Of a DNA stretch of 64,000 bases, positions 37,592 through 47,316 are shown piece by piece. The notes beneath the pieces were generated by a model that worked only from the letters and a program-made list of their open reading frames with translations, had not been told where the DNA came from and ran no database searches. The position numbers and the translations under genes are program-made. The stretch comes from Burkholderiaceae bacterium. Its GTDB lineage: Bacteria; Pseudomonadota; Gammaproteobacteria; Burkholderiales; Burkholderiaceae_C. Positions within the stretch are counted from its first letter, which is position 1; the number at the start of each line of letters is the position of its first letter. Where the stretch lies: positions 1 to 64,000 of the forward strand of contig JAURWR010000011.1 of NCBI GenBank assembly GCA_030654805.1, written 5' to 3'.

Positions 37592-38989
37592 TCAGCTCAT
37601 GCCGACGTGGATCTCTTCAGTCGAAGGCTGCTGTGCAACCTCGCCCGCAGAGTCCGAAGATTTGGCTGCAGCACGCACTCTGGCCGCCGGAAACAGCAGC
37701 TTGAAGCTGGAGCCCTGGCCGGGTTCACTGCTTATCTCCAGTTCGCCACCGTGCCGCTGTGCGACATGCTTGACGATCGACAACCCCAGGCCGGTGCCAC
37801 CCGTGTCTCGCGAACGGCTGCCGTCGACGCGGTAGAAACGCTCGGTCAGTCGCGGCAGGTGTTCCTTGGCGATACCGAGGCCGGTGTCGCGCACCTCGAG
37901 TTCGCCAACGCCATCGCTGTGTATCGACCACAGCACATGCACCGAGCCACCCGAGGGCGTGTAGCGGATCGCGTTATTGACCAAGTTGGCAATCGAGCTG
38001 TGCAGTTCCTGCTCGGCACCGGCAATTGCATCGTTGGCGCCGTCTGTCGTCGAGAGGCTGCCGAATACCAGCGTGTGGCGCCCGGCCGAAAGCGCCTCGG
38101 CCGAGGCATGCACTTGCGTCAACAGCTGGCGCACAGGCACCCACCGATCAGACCCGGGACGCGGGCTGCCTTCGAGCTGCGCAAGTGTCAGCAGATCACC
38201 GACGAGCAGCTGCATCCGCTGCGCCTGCTGGGCCATCAGCTCAATGACCCGACGTCGCTCGACATCGGTCAATTTCAGGCTGGACATCGTCTCGATGAAG
38301 CCCGACAGCACCGTCAGCGGGGTGCGGATCTCGTGCGACACGTTGGCGACGAAACCGCGCCGCATGCTGTCGCTGCGTTCGCGCTCGGTGATGTCCTGCG
38401 ACAGGATCAACTTCATGCCATCACCGTAGGGCCGGATCAGCACCGACACCGTGCCGCGCGATCCGGGTCCGGGGAAACTCACCGCCTCGTCGTAGACACC
38501 CGCCTGCATGTAGGCCACGAAGATCGGCGCACGGACCAGGTTGGTGATTGCCTGCATCCGGTCACGCTGCGGATCGAGGCCGAAGTGATCTGCACCGACC
38601 GAATTGCACCAGACGATCTGATCGTTTTCATCGAGCAGCATGACGCCATTCGGCGATGCCTCAATCGCCGATAGAAATTGTTCGAGTCGGGTCTGCTCGG
38701 TTGCAACTTGCCGCTCAAGCGACCGCATCGAACGTTCGACACAGTAGCCTGCCTCACCCCAGAAGCCGGCATCACGGGGTGCGGGATTGCCATCCTGCCG
38801 GTGCAACCACTCCATGAACCGCTGACCTCGCAGCACATCGACGAGTGAATAGGCGAAGGCACCGGACATGGCTCCGACCAGCGCGCCCAGAACTGGCCAG
38901 TGAAACTGGCTGCCGATCATCCGGCCCAGCATCCCCACCAGCAACACGCTGAGCACCGCACCCAGCAGTCGGGGAAAAATCCAACCCAT
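37592..38989 (-). CDS. phoR: Phosphate regulon sensor histidine kinase PhoR
   Basis: Membrane histidine kinase that phosphorylates PhoB when phosphate is low. It has 465 residues. Two N-terminal membrane segments (about 5-50) with a short periplasmic part are followed by a linker and a PAS domain (AIEASPNGVMLLDENDQIVWCN). The HisKA box is FVANVSHEIRTPLTVLSGF. The ATP domain shows NLVNNAIRYTP, DTGLGI and GGTGLGLSIVKHVAQRHGG. It is the last gene of the pstSCAB-phoU-phoBR group, 25 bases after phoB. An in-frame Ser/Ala-rich tail closes the protein. Confidence 0.95.
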   Translation of the reverse strand: MGWIFPRLLGAVLSVLLVGMLGRMIGSQFHWPVLGALVGAMSGAFAYSLVDVLRGQRFMEWLHRQDGNPAPRDAGFWGEAGYCVERSMRSLERQVATEQTRLEQFLSAIEASPNGVMLLDENDQIVWCNSVGADHFGLDPQRDRMQAITNLVRAPIFVAYMQAGVYDEAVSFPGPGSRGTVSVLIRPYGDGMKLILSQDITERERSDSMRRGFVANVSHEIRTPLTVLSGFIETMSSLKLTDVERRRVIELMAQQAQRMQLLVGDLLTLAQLEGSPRPGSDRWVPVRQLLTQVHASAEALSAGRHTLVFGSLSTTDGANDAIAGAEQELHSSIANLVNNAIRYTPSGGSVHVLWSIHSDGVGELEVRDTGLGIAKEHLPRLTERFYRVDGSRSRDTGGTGLGLSIVKHVAQRHGGELEISSEPGQGSSFKLLFPAARVRAAAKSSDSAGEVAQQPSTEEIHVGMS

Positions 38990-39014
38990 GAATAAAGATC
39001 GTTTCCCGAACCTA

Positions 39015-39716
39015 TCAGGCCGAGAGAGCCTGGGCCTGCTGGGTCAGTCGATACCCCGCACCACGCACGGTCTCAATCATGCGGGAGCAGCCCACAGGCT
39101 CCAGCGCCTCGCGCAAGCGCTTCACGTGGACATCCACGGTGCGCTCCTCGATGAAGACATGGTCGCCCCACACGCGATCAAGCAACTGAGCACGGCTGTG
39201 GACCCGCTCCGGATGCGTCATGAAGAAATGCAGCAGACGGAACTCGGTCGGCCCGATGCGCACTTCGCGATCATCGCGAACCACCCGCCGTGTCGCAGGG
39301 TCGAGTTTCAACCCGGCCACGTCGACCATGGTGTCGAGCGCTTCGGGAGCCTTGCGGCGCAGCACCGCACGGATGCGGGCCAGCAACTCGTTCGTCGAGA
39401 ACGGCTTCGTCAGATAGTCATCTGCACCCGCGTCGAGGCCGGAGATCATGTCGCCCTCCTCAGCTCGCGCGGTCAGCATGATGATGGGCAGATCGCGGGT
39501 GCGAGCCTGAGACCGCCAGCGCTTGGCGAGCACGATGCCGGACTGCCCCGGCAGCATCCAGTCGAGCACGATCAGGTCCGGCAACACGCCATCGACCTCG
39601 ATCTGCGCCTGATCGGAGTCTGCGGCGATGGTCACGTCGTAGCCGGCATGACGCAGGTTGATGGAAATCAGTTCGGCGATTGCCGATTCGTCCTCGACCA
39701 CCAGTACACGACTCAT
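39015..39716 (-). CDS. phoB: Phosphate regulon response regulator PhoB
   Basis: DNA-binding regulator that recognises PHO boxes. It has 233 residues. The receiver has VVEDESAIAEL, the phospho-acceptor in LIVLDWMLPG, and the lysine in DYLTKPFSTNELLARI. The OmpR-type winged helix has VRIGPTEFRLLHFFMTHPERVHSRAQLLDRVWG and ERTVDVHVKRLREAL. It is followed by phoR and preceded by phoU at 22 bases. Two PHO-box arrays lie at the pstS/fasciclin divergence. Confidence 0.96.
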   Translation of the reverse strand: MSRVLVVEDESAIAELISINLRHAGYDVTIAADSDQAQIEVDGVLPDLIVLDWMLPGQSGIVLAKRWRSQARTRDLPIIMLTARAEEGDMISGLDAGADDYLTKPFSTNELLARIRAVLRRKAPEALDTMVDVAGLKLDPATRRVVRDDREVRIGPTEFRLLHFFMTHPERVHSRAQLLDRVWGDHVFIEERTVDVHVKRLREALEPVGCSRMIETVRGAGYRLTQQAQALSA

Positions 39717-39738
39717 TGTTGACTCCCTGTGGGTAGAT

Positions 39739-40446
39739 TCATCGCACCATGGTCTCGACGTCCTCGACGGAGTTGTGTCTCACATCGGTGCCCTTGACGA
39801 TGTAGATGATCTGCTCCGCCAGGTTCTTGGCATGGTCGCCGACGCGCTCGATCGCCTTCGCGACGAACACCAGATCGATGCTCGACGAGATGGTGCGTGG
39901 GTCTTCCATCATGAAGGTGATGAGCTTGCGCATCAGGCCTTCGAACTCCTGATCGATCTGGTCGTCTTGCTTCAGGACCTGCAACGCCTTGTCTACATCC
40001 AGGCGGGCGAAGGCATCAAGGGCCTTGCGCAGTTGAGCAATGGCGAGTTCGGATTCGAACTTCAGATCGGCCACGGGCAACCGCAACCGGCTCGACACCC
40101 CTGTATTGATGAGCCGCTGCACCGTGCGGGCCACACGCGCGGCCTCGTCGCCGACACGCTCGAGGTTGGCGATCGTCTTGCTGATGGCGATCAGCAGGCG
40201 CAGGTCGCGGGCCGTCGGCTGACGGCGGGCGATGATGCTCGACAGATCTCGATCGATCTCGACTTCCATCGAGTTGACGGTCTCTTCGAGCACCAGCACC
40301 TGGGAGGCCGTCTCGGCGCTGAAGTGCGTGAGGGCGTAGACCGCCTGTGCGACCTGGGATTCGACCAATCCGCCCATCTCGAGCACCCGGGTCGAAATGC
40401 CGCTGAGTTCGGCGTCGAACTGCGTGGAAAGGTGTTTGTCAGTCAT
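39739..40446 (-). CDS. phoU: Phosphate transport regulator PhoU
   Basis: Links the Pst transporter to PhoR and keeps the regulon off when phosphate is ample. It has 235 residues and is all helical. Two PhoU repeats are recognised: LSTQFDAELSGISTRVLEMGGLVESQV and, in the second half, LDAFARLDVDKALQVLKQDDQID. The metal-binding acidic motifs (ERVGDEAARVARTV and ERVGDHAKNLAEQIIY) are present. It lies between pstB and phoB on the same strand. Confidence 0.96.
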   Translation of the reverse strand: MTDKHLSTQFDAELSGISTRVLEMGGLVESQVAQAVYALTHFSAETASQVLVLEETVNSMEVEIDRDLSSIIARRQPTARDLRLLIAISKTIANLERVGDEAARVARTVQRLINTGVSSRLRLPVADLKFESELAIAQLRKALDAFARLDVDKALQVLKQDDQIDQEFEGLMRKLITFMMEDPRTISSSIDLVFVAKAIERVGDHAKNLAEQIIYIVKGTDVRHNSVEDVETMVR

Positions 40447-40480
40447 GTCAGAGTCCCTGAAAGATCTGTGGCGAGTGGAA

Positions 40481-41266
40481 TCAACCGAAGCGGCCGGTGA
40501 TGTAGTCCTCGGTGTCCTTCTTCTTCGGCTTCATGAAGATGTCGGACGTTGGACCGAATTCGATCAGATCCCCCAGGTACATGTAGGCCGTGTAATCCGA
40601 GCTGCGGGCCGCCTGCTGCATGTTGTGGGTCACGATCAGCACCGTGTAATCGGACTTCAGTTCGTGGATCAGTTCCTCGATCTTGCCGGTTGAAATCGGA
40701 TCGAGCGCCGAACACGGTTCGTCGAGCAGCAGCACCTCGGGCTTGATCGCGATGCCGCGTGCGATGCAGAGACGCTGCTGCTGACCACCGGACAGTCCGG
40801 AGCCACTCTGGCTGAGCTTGTCCTTCACTTCGTTCCAGAGCGCGGCCTTCTTCAGCGCCCATTCGACCCGCTCGTCCATCTCGACTCGCGGCAAGGTCTC
40901 GAACAACTTCACGCCAAAGGCAATGTTGTCGTAGATCGACATCGGGAATGGGGTCGGCTTCTGAAAGACCATGCCGACGTTGGCCCGCATCAGCGACACG
41001 TCCTTCTTGGACGCCAGAATATTCTCGCCGTCAAGCAGGATCTCGCCTTCGGCCCGCTGTTCCGGGTAGAGCTCGAACATGCGGTTGAAGGTGCGCAACA
41101 GAGTCGACTTGCCGCAGCCCGAAGGGCCGATGAATGCGGTGACCTTCTTCTCGGGAAGATCGAGATTGATGTTCTTCAGCGCATGGAATTTGCCGTAATA
41201 GAAATTCAGGTTGCGCACCGAGATCTTGATCTTCTCGGTCACCGGGACGTCGACTTTCTTGTCCAT
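40481..41266 (-). CDS. pstB: Phosphate ABC transporter ATP-binding protein PstB
   Basis: ATPase of the high-affinity phosphate importer. It has 261 residues. Walker A is [17 protein letters not shown], the signature is [16 protein letters not shown], Walker B is [17 protein letters not shown], and the switch histidine follows in [17 protein letters not shown]. It ends with the typical DYITGRFG. It lies between pstA and phoU. Confidence 0.97.
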   Translation of the reverse strand: MDKKVDVPVTEKIKISVRNLNFYYGKFHALKNINLDLPEKKVTAFIGPSGCGKSTLLRTFNRMFELYPEQRAEGEILLDGENILASKKDVSLMRANVGMVFQKPTPFPMSIYDNIAFGVKLFETLPRVEMDERVEWALKKAALWNEVKDKLSQSGSGLSGGQQQRLCIARGIAIKPEVLLLDEPCSALDPISTGKIEELIHELKSDYTVLIVTHNMQQAARSSDYTAYMYLGDLIEFGPTSDIFMKPKKKDTEDYITGRFG

Positions 41267-41284
41267 GATGCAGGCCTCCGGCCG

Positions 41285-42154
41285 TCAGTTCTTGTTGCGG
41301 AAAAGGACTCGCGCCAGGATGTTCAGCAGCAGCACCCCCAGCGTGATCAGGAACACCCCGGCCCAGGCCAGTTTTTGCCAGTTCTCGTACGGGCTGAGTG
41401 CGAACTTGAAAATAGTGACGGGCAGGCTGGCCATCGGCTCGCCCAAGCTGGACGACCAGAACTGGTTGGACAGCGCTGTGAACAGCAAAGGAGCGGTTTC
41501 ACCTGCGATGCGAGCCACTGCCAGCAGCACACCGGTGATGACACCTGCTCGCGCCGACTTGAGCGTGATGCTGAGGATCACCTTCCACTTGGGCGTGCCC
41601 AATGCGTAGGCCGCCTCGCGCAAAGCGGACGGAATCAGCGACAGCATGTTCTCCGTGGTGCGGATGACCACCGGGATCACGATCAGCGCCAGTGCCAACA
41701 CACCGGCGAACCCAGAGAACGACTTCATCGGCGCCACCACGACGGTGTAGATGAACAGCCCGATGACAATCGACGGAGCCGACAGCAGGATGTCGTTGAT
41801 GAACCGGGTGACGCTTCCGAGCCAGGTCTTCTGGCCGTACTCGGCGAGGTAGACGCCGGCCATCACACCGATCGGTGTGCCGAGCAGCGTGGCCAGACCC
41901 ACCATCACCAGCGACCCGAAAATCGCATTCAGCAGACCGCCAGTCTCGGCCTGAGGCGGTGGCGTCATCTCGGTGAAGATGGACAGAGACAAGCCGTCGA
42001 TGCCCAGCCGGATCGTTTCGATCAGGATCCATGCCAGCCAGAACAGCCCGAAGGCCATGGCACCGAGACACAGCACCATCGCCACCGCGTTCACCCGCTT
42101 GCGGCTGTTGTGCTTGGCAAGCCGCGAGGCCTGCAATGCTTCGGAGGCGCTCAT
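41285..42154 (-). CDS. pstA: Phosphate ABC transporter permease PstA
   Basis: One of two membrane subunits of the Pst importer. It has 289 residues and six predicted membrane segments. The permease coupling motif region is seen in [46 protein letters not shown], of which [11 protein letters not shown] contacts PstB. The ATG overlaps the pstC stop (ATGA). Phosphate passes from PstS through PstC-PstA. Confidence 0.96.
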   Translation of the reverse strand: MSASEALQASRLAKHNSRKRVNAVAMVLCLGAMAFGLFWLAWILIETIRLGIDGLSLSIFTEMTPPPQAETGGLLNAIFGSLVMVGLATLLGTPIGVMAGVYLAEYGQKTWLGSVTRFINDILLSAPSIVIGLFIYTVVVAPMKSFSGFAGVLALALIVIPVVIRTTENMLSLIPSALREAAYALGTPKWKVILSITLKSARAGVITGVLLAVARIAGETAPLLFTALSNQFWSSSLGEPMASLPVTIFKFALSPYENWQKLAWAGVFLITLGVLLLNILARVLFRNKN

Positions 42155-43170
42155 GAACGGCTCCCTTCGTTCTTCTGCAGGCGGCTGAGCAGCAGCTTGG
42201 ACAAGGACAGCACGACGAAGGTGATGAAGAACAGCACCAAGCCCAGGTAAATCAGCGAAGCCTGATGCAGCCCCTCGCCCGCTTCGGCGAATTCGTTGGC
42301 CAGCGCCGAAGTGATGCTGTTGGCGGCCTCGAAAAGGGACAGGCTGTTCAGCTGGTTGAAATTGCCAATGACGAAGGTCACCGCCATGGTTTCACCGATG
42401 GCGCGACCGAGGCCCAGCATGATTCCGCCGATGACGCCGGTCTTGGTGTACGGCAGAACGACCTTGAACACAACCTCCCAGGTCGTCGATCCGAGAGCGT
42501 AGGCCGACTCCTTGAGCATCGCGGGAGTCACCTCAAAAACATCGCGCATGACCGACGCAATGAACGGGATGATCATGATCGCCAGGATGATGCCGGCGGA
42601 CAGGATGCCGATGCCGACCGGAGCGCCCGACACCAGTTCGCGCAACACCGGCACATCGACCAGCAGCGCCTGAAGTGGCTGCTGCACATAGGTCGACAGC
42701 ACCGGGCTGAACACCAGCAGGCCCCACATGCCGTAGACGATGGAAGGCACCGCCGCAAGCAACTCGACCGCCACGCCCAGGGGGCGGCGCAGCCAGTTCG
42801 GCGACAACTCGGTGAGGAACAGCGCGATGCCGAAGCTCACCGGCACCGCGATCAACAGCGCGATGAACGACGTCATCAGCGTGCCGTAGATCATGACCAG
42901 GCCGCCATATCGGTCCTGGACAGGATCCCATTCGCTGCGCCAGAGGAAACTGAGGCCGTATTCCGAGATCGCAGGCCAAGCGCCAACCACCAGCGAGCCG
43001 ATGATCGCGAACAGCAGCCCCAGCGTCAGCAGCGCGGCACCGTGGGCCAGAAGGGAAAAAACCTTGTCGACCCACGGCGACGATCGACGCGCCGTCGGGG
43101 GTGTGCCCATCGGGTCGGATCGTTCCATGTTCTTCTTGTCGTAAGGAGAGGCGGGAAGTGTAGCGGCCAC
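42151..43170 (-). CDS. pstC: Phosphate ABC transporter permease PstC
   Basis: Second membrane subunit of the Pst importer. It has 339 residues with six membrane segments. The coupling loop is [30 protein letters not shown], followed by [17 protein letters not shown]. The start is set at a GTG (43170) because GGAGAAA lies six bases upstream. An in-frame ATG at 43128 gives a protein 14 residues shorter and would also be acceptable. The GGAG lies in a small palindrome CTCCGATCGGAG. The stop overlaps pstA. Confidence 0.94.
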   Translation of the reverse strand: MAATLPASPYDKKNMERSDPMGTPPTARRSSPWVDKVFSLLAHGAALLTLGLLFAIIGSLVVGAWPAISEYGLSFLWRSEWDPVQDRYGGLVMIYGTLMTSFIALLIAVPVSFGIALFLTELSPNWLRRPLGVAVELLAAVPSIVYGMWGLLVFSPVLSTYVQQPLQALLVDVPVLRELVSGAPVGIGILSAGIILAIMIIPFIASVMRDVFEVTPAMLKESAYALGSTTWEVVFKVVLPYTKTGVIGGIMLGLGRAIGETMAVTFVIGNFNQLNSLSLFEAANSITSALANEFAEAGEGLHQASLIYLGLVLFFITFVVLSLSKLLLSRLQKNEGSRS

Positions 43171-43196
43171 GATTTCTCCGATCGGAGGGAAAGAGT

Positions 43197-43224
43197 GGGG
43201 CCCAGCGCCATGGCGCCGAGCCCC
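43197..43224 (-). other. Hairpin between pstS and pstC
   Basis: GC-rich stem of about 12 pairs with two wobbles around a CATG loop. No T-run follows. E. coli has REP elements at this same place, so it may protect the abundant pstS message and lower pstC expression. That role is inferred. Confidence 0.55.
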
Positions 43225-43256
43225 CTCAGGCGAACACAGAGCGTCGGATCAACCGA

Positions 43257-44294
43257 TCACTTGTAGGCGATCACCTTGCCGGCGGGATCCTTGATCTCGT
43301 TCCACTGCTTGCGGATCAAGCCCTTCAAGGCATCCGGCAGCGGGACGTACTCCAGTTCGGCAGCCATCTTGTCGCCTGTCGAGTAGGCCCAGTCAAAGAA
43401 CTTGAGAGAGTTCGTGGCCTGGCCAGGCTTGTCCTGGGACTTGTGCATCATGATGAAGGTGGCGCCAGTGAGTGGCCAGGACTCCTTGCCGGGCTGATCG
43501 GTCAACACTTGGTAGAAAGTTTTCGTCCAGTCGGCACCGGCCGCAGCCGCTTGAAAATTGTCGGCATCGGGGCTGACGTAGGCTCCAGCTTGGTTCTGTA
43601 GCTGGGTGTACGTCATCTTGTTCTGCTTGACGTAGGCGTATTCGACATAGCCAATCGAATTCGGCAGACGCGTGACGAACGCTGCAACGCCTTCATTGCC
43701 CTTGCCACCGGCGCCCGTGGGCCAGTTGACGGCAGTACCTTCACCGACCTTTGACTTCCACTCTGCGTTGACCTTCGAAAGGTAGTTGGTGAAGATGAAG
43801 CTCGTGCCAGAACCGTCGGCACGTCGCACGACCGAGATCGCCGCATCCGGCAGCGGGACACCCGGATTCAGAGCGGCCAGGGTGGCGTCGTTCCACTTGG
43901 TGATCTTGCCCAGGTAAATGTCGCCCAGGACTTGCCCGGTGAGCTTGATCTGCCCCGGGGCGATTCCCTTGATGTTGACCACCGGCACCACACCACCGAT
44001 GACGGTCGGGAACTGAACCATCCCGTCTTTGGCCAACTCTTCATCCTTGAGAGGTGCGTCAGACGCGCCGAAGTCGACCGTCTTTCCGCGAATCTGCTTG
44101 ATACCGGCGCCCGAACCGACGGACTGGTAATTCACGCGAACGCCCGTGGCTTTGTTGTAGGCATCCGCCCACTTGGCGTAAATCGGCGCCGGAAAGCTCG
44201 CACCTGCGCCGGTTACATCCTGTGCCATCGCGGCGCCGGAGGCGGCGAAGAAAGCCATGGAGATGGCAACGATTCGATTCAGCGTGAAAGTCAT
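43257..44294 (-). CDS. pstS: Phosphate ABC transporter substrate-binding protein PstS
   Basis: Periplasmic phosphate-binding protein of 345 residues. A signal peptide ends near AMAQ (residues 1-24). The mature protein starts DVTGAGASFPAPIYAKW. Phosphate-contact parts are seen in VGSGAGIKQIRGKTVDFGASDAPL and VVRRADGSGTSFIFTNYLS. It ends with KQWNEIKDPAGKVIAYK. It is the first gene of the phosphate group, and a PHO box plus a -10 lie 65 bases upstream. Confidence 0.97.
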   Translation of the reverse strand: MTFTLNRIVAISMAFFAASGAAMAQDVTGAGASFPAPIYAKWADAYNKATGVRVNYQSVGSGAGIKQIRGKTVDFGASDAPLKDEELAKDGMVQFPTVIGGVVPVVNIKGIAPGQIKLTGQVLGDIYLGKITKWNDATLAALNPGVPLPDAAISVVRRADGSGTSFIFTNYLSKVNAEWKSKVGEGTAVNWPTGAGGKGNEGVAAFVTRLPNSIGYVEYAYVKQNKMTYTQLQNQAGAYVSPDADNFQAAAAGADWTKTFYQVLTDQPGKESWPLTGATFIMMHKSQDKPGQATNSLKFFDWAYSTGDKMAAELEYVPLPDALKGLIRKQWNEIKDPAGKVIAYK

Positions 44295-44342
44295 GTTCGA
44301 GCCTTTCTGTACCCATGCCGGGCAGTCGATGGATTGCGATGG

Positions 44343-44376
44343 ACTCTATGTGTCAAATATGACATCGCCATGACAC
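44343..44376 (-). promoter_or_regulatory. PHO box and -10 element of pstS
   Basis: On the minus strand GTGTCAT and ATGTCAT are separated by four bases (44359-44376), the 7-4-7 layout of PHO boxes. Ten bases further is TAGAGT (44343-44348) as the -10, which is the classical spacing for PhoB activation. A third weaker half-site GCGTCAT lies upstream. Confidence 0.8.
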
Positions 44377-44433
44377 ACCATGACGCCACTCGGACCATCG
44401 GCAACCCATACCAATCAAGTCAACGCACCGAAC

Positions 44434-44478
44434 TTGTCATATGACCTTCACCTTGCTGTCACAAATACCCAATAACTT
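44434..44478 (+). promoter_or_regulatory. Triple PHO box and -10 facing the fasciclin gene
   Basis: On the plus strand TTGTCAT, CCTTCAC and CTGTCAC follow at 11-base steps (44434-44462). The last matches the consensus exactly and the middle one matches five of seven. Ten bases later is TAACTT (44473-44478) as a weak -10. The fasciclin gene starts at 44551. Confidence 0.7.
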
Positions 44479-44550
44479 AGCCGGGCTCGTAACACAGAGG
44501 CGATGCAGAGGAAATGCAGCGCCTTATCCAGACCCATCCAGGAGCCCTAT

Positions 44551-45036
44551 ATGCAAATGAAGACGATGTTGATCGCCAGCGCACTGACCGCATTGCTCGC
44601 GAGTGGCTGCGCGACCGCACCTACACCGATGACGATCAGCGAGACGGCGGCTGCCACGCCACAGTTGTCTACCTTGACCAAGCTGATCAACGATGCCGGG
44701 TTGACCGAAACGCTGAAGGGCCCCGGGCCATACACCATGTTTGCCCCGACCGATGACGCCTTCAAGGCGGTACCAGCGAAGACTCTCGATGCACTGGCCA
44801 AGGACAAGGCATTGCTGACGTCGGTCCTGACCTACCACGTGCTACCAGGGAAGGTGGTGTCGGCGGACGTCAAGAACGGCCCGACCCCCACGGTGCAGGG
44901 CGCACCAGTTTCTCTCTACAAGTCAGGAACGTTCGTCACCGTCGAGGAAGCCGTGGTCACCACGCCTGACATCGAAGCATCGAATGGCGTGGTTCACATC
45001 GTCGACCGGGTGTTGATCCCGCCGGTCAAGAAGTAA
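44551..45036 (+). CDS. Fasciclin-domain lipoprotein
   Basis: A 161-residue secreted protein. The N-terminal signal (MQMKTMLIASALTALLASGC) ends at a possible lipid-anchored C20. The FAS1 domain has H1 motif GPGPYTMFAPTDDAFKAVP, then LLTSVLTYHVLPGKVVSADV and the closing ASNGVVHIVDRVLIPP. FAS1 domains are linked to adhesion or binding of extracellular material. The ATG at 44551 has CAGGAG six bases upstream; an earlier ATG at 44503 is not in the signal peptide pattern. Upstream is a PHO-box array on the correct strand, so it is probably induced by phosphate limitation. Its stop directly abuts the glmM stop on the other strand. Confidence 0.88.
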   Translation: MQMKTMLIASALTALLASGCATAPTPMTISETAAATPQLSTLTKLINDAGLTETLKGPGPYTMFAPTDDAFKAVPAKTLDALAKDKALLTSVLTYHVLPGKVVSADVKNGPTPTVQGAPVSLYKSGTFVTVEEAVVTTPDIEASNGVVHIVDRVLIPPVKK

Positions 45037-46368
45037 TCAGCTCTTGAGCGAATCGGCCAGACGCTCGGCGCAGCTTCTGGCCGTGCGCTCGTCACTGGCT
45101 TCGACCATGATGCGCAGCACCGGCTCGGTCCCCGAGGCACGAATCAAAACGCGCCCGGAACTGCCCAGGTCCTTCTCTATGTCGCGCTGGGTGCGCTGCA
45201 GCGGCAGGTGGGACGTCCAGTCCAGACCGTCCTGCAGGCGCACGTTGATCATCACCTGAGGAAACAGGCGAACCGACCGAAGCTGATCGGCCAACGGGAT
45301 GCCATTGCGCTTGACCGACTGCAGGATCTGCAGCGCACTGACGATGCCGTCCCCCGTCGTGTGCCGGTCCAGCGACAACAAGTGGCCGGATCCTTCGCCT
45401 CCCAGGGTCCATCGCCGGGCGAGCAGTTCTTCGAGAACATAGCGGTCGCCGACGCGTGCACGCACGAAGTCCAGACCGCGCTGCCGCAGCGCGGTTTCCA
45501 CCGCAAGGTTGGTCATCAGCGTGCCCACCACGCCCGGGACCACCTGGCCTTGCGCGAGACGGTCGGCCACCATCACGTAAAGCAACTCGTCGCCGTTGTA
45601 GAGCCGGCCGGCGGCATCGACCAACTGGAGGCGATCGGCGTCACCGTCGAGCGCCACCCCGTAGTCCGCGTGATGCTCCTGCACGGCACGCACCAGTGCT
45701 GCCGGGGCTGTCGCACCGAATCCCGCATTGATGTTGGTGCCGTCAGGGCTGCACCCGATCGCGATGACCTCGGCACCCAGTTCGTGGAACACGCTCGGCG
45801 CCACGTTGTAGGCCGCGCCGTTGGCGGCATCGACAACGATCTTCATCCCCTTGAGCGACAGCTCGCTGCCGAAGGTGCTCTTGCAGAACTCGCTGTAGCG
45901 GCCGCGCGCATCTTCGAGCTTGCGAGCCTTGCCCAGGTCGGCCGACGTCACCCACTGCGGTGGCTGTTCAAGTGCGGCTTCGACCTGCCGCTCCCACTCG
46001 TCGGGCAGTTTCTCTCCGCGAGCCGAGAAGAACTTGATGCCGTTGTCGCCATAGGGGTTGTGCGACGCACTGATCACCACGCCCAGACTCAGGCGCAAGG
46101 CCCGGGTCAGGTAGGCCACACCTGGCGTTGGCAGCGGACCGGTCAGCAGCACATCGACTCCTGCCGATGCGAAGCCTGCTTCGAGCGACGACTCGATCAT
46201 GTAGCCCGAGATGCGGGTGTCCTTGCCGATCAGAACCGTGGGTTTCGAATCGGACGCTTTCAGCACCCGACCGACCGAATGACCCAGTCGGAGCATGAAA
46301 TCCGGCGTGATCGGGCTCTGCCCCACCGCACCGCGAATGCCGTCGGTACCGAAATACGATCTGCTCAT
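45037..46368 (-). CDS. glmM: Phosphoglucosamine mutase
   Basis: Converts glucosamine-6-phosphate to glucosamine-1-phosphate for UDP-GlcNAc and cell wall synthesis. It has 443 residues. The N-terminus is [12 protein letters not shown]. The phosphoserine loop is [19 protein letters not shown], the metal loop is [14 protein letters not shown], the sugar loop is GGEGSGHLL, and the phosphate-binding loop is [15 protein letters not shown]. It lies 13 bases after folP on the same strand, an order (ftsH-folP-glmM) common in proteobacteria. Confidence 0.97.
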   Translation of the reverse strand: MSRSYFGTDGIRGAVGQSPITPDFMLRLGHSVGRVLKASDSKPTVLIGKDTRISGYMIESSLEAGFASAGVDVLLTGPLPTPGVAYLTRALRLSLGVVISASHNPYGDNGIKFFSARGEKLPDEWERQVEAALEQPPQWVTSADLGKARKLEDARGRYSEFCKSTFGSELSLKGMKIVVDAANGAAYNVAPSVFHELGAEVIAIGCSPDGTNINAGFGATAPAALVRAVQEHHADYGVALDGDADRLQLVDAAGRLYNGDELLYVMVADRLAQGQVVPGVVGTLMTNLAVETALRQRGLDFVRARVGDRYVLEELLARRWTLGGEGSGHLLSLDRHTTGDGIVSALQILQSVKRNGIPLADQLRSVRLFPQVMINVRLQDGLDWTSHLPLQRTQRDIEKDLGSSGRVLIRASGTEPVLRIMVEASDERTARSCAERLADSLKS

Positions 46369-46381
46369 CGGAGCCTCCTCC

Positions 46382-47233
46382 TCAAGGTGAAATTTGCGGC
46401 GCAGCCGCAGGCAAGCCCGCAGCGCGCCAGACCTTCAACGCATCGACTGTCGCCGCGACATCGTGAACACGGACGACACTGGCACCGTTCAGCACCGCCG
46501 CCAATGCGGCCGCCACGCTGCCCGCCAGGCGATCTGCGGGGTCGCGCCCGGTGACCGCACCAATCGACGATTTGCGTGACCACCCGGCCAACAGCGGCAG
46601 GCCCAGCACGAGTAACTCCCGCTGACGCCGCAGCAACTCGAAGTTGTGGTCTACCGTCTTGCCGAAACCGATCCCCGGGTCGAGCACGATTCGGTCGACT
46701 GCGACGCCCCGAGACCGCAGCGCGTCAACACGTACAGACAGCATCTGGCTGACCTGCTCCACCACGTCGGCATAGTTCGCCTGCTGCTGCATCGACTTCG
46801 GATCCCCCTGCATGTGCATGAGGCAGACGCCACAGCTCGGATGAGCGGCGATGGTGTCAAGCGCTCCAGGTGCGTTCAACGCGTTGATGTCATTGATGAT
46901 GTCGACACCGAGGGCGAGGGCTTGAGCCATCAATGCAGGTTTGGTGGTGTCGAGCGAGACCGGCAGACCCATCACGAGCGCCGCCTCCAGAACCGGCATC
47001 ACGCGGGTGCGCTCCTGCTCCAGAGGCACCGGATCGGCTCCAGGCCGGCTGGACTCGCCGCCAATGTCGAGGATGTCGGCGCCCTCGTCGATCAAGCGCC
47101 TGCAATGGTCCGCCGCCGCCCGAGCGTCGGCGAACTTCCCTCCGTCGGAGAAAGAATCAGGCGTCGTGTTGACGATACCCATCACCAACGGCCGGCTCAG
47201 GTCGATGCGATGGTTCGTGGTTTGCCAGAACAT
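46382..47233 (-). CDS. folP: Dihydropteroate synthase
   Basis: Joins p-aminobenzoate to the pterin diphosphate in folate synthesis; the sulfonamide target. It has 283 residues (E. coli 282). [18 protein letters not shown] is the first family signature, [18 protein letters not shown] the second, and [19 protein letters not shown] the phosphate site. The ATG at 47233 is chosen over an in-frame TTG upstream that would overlap the terminator region. It lies between ftsH and glmM, but a terminator-like hairpin separates it from ftsH. Confidence 0.95.
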   Translation of the reverse strand: MFWQTTNHRIDLSRPLVMGIVNTTPDSFSDGGKFADARAAADHCRRLIDEGADILDIGGESSRPGADPVPLEQERTRVMPVLEAALVMGLPVSLDTTKPALMAQALALGVDIINDINALNAPGALDTIAAHPSCGVCLMHMQGDPKSMQQQANYADVVEQVSQMLSVRVDALRSRGVAVDRIVLDPGIGFGKTVDHNFELLRRQRELLVLGLPLLAGWSRKSSIGAVTGRDPADRLAGSVAAALAAVLNGASVVRVHDVAATVDALKVWRAAGLPAAAPQISP

Positions 47234-47273
47234 GCGCACGGGCAATCGGTGATGGAGGCATGAGGTCGGCAAC

Positions 47274-47297
47274 GAAAACGGGGCCGAAGCCCCGTTT
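47274..47297 (-). terminator. Terminator-like hairpin after ftsH
   Basis: Nine-base-pair stem (47276-47284 with 47289-47297) with a TTCG loop on the minus strand, and a short T-run that begins in the 3' arm. It lies 20 bases after the ftsH stop. folP-glmM may need their own promoter or partial readthrough. Confidence 0.7.
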
Positions 47298-47316
47298 GAC
47301 AGTCAGATGCCGACCG

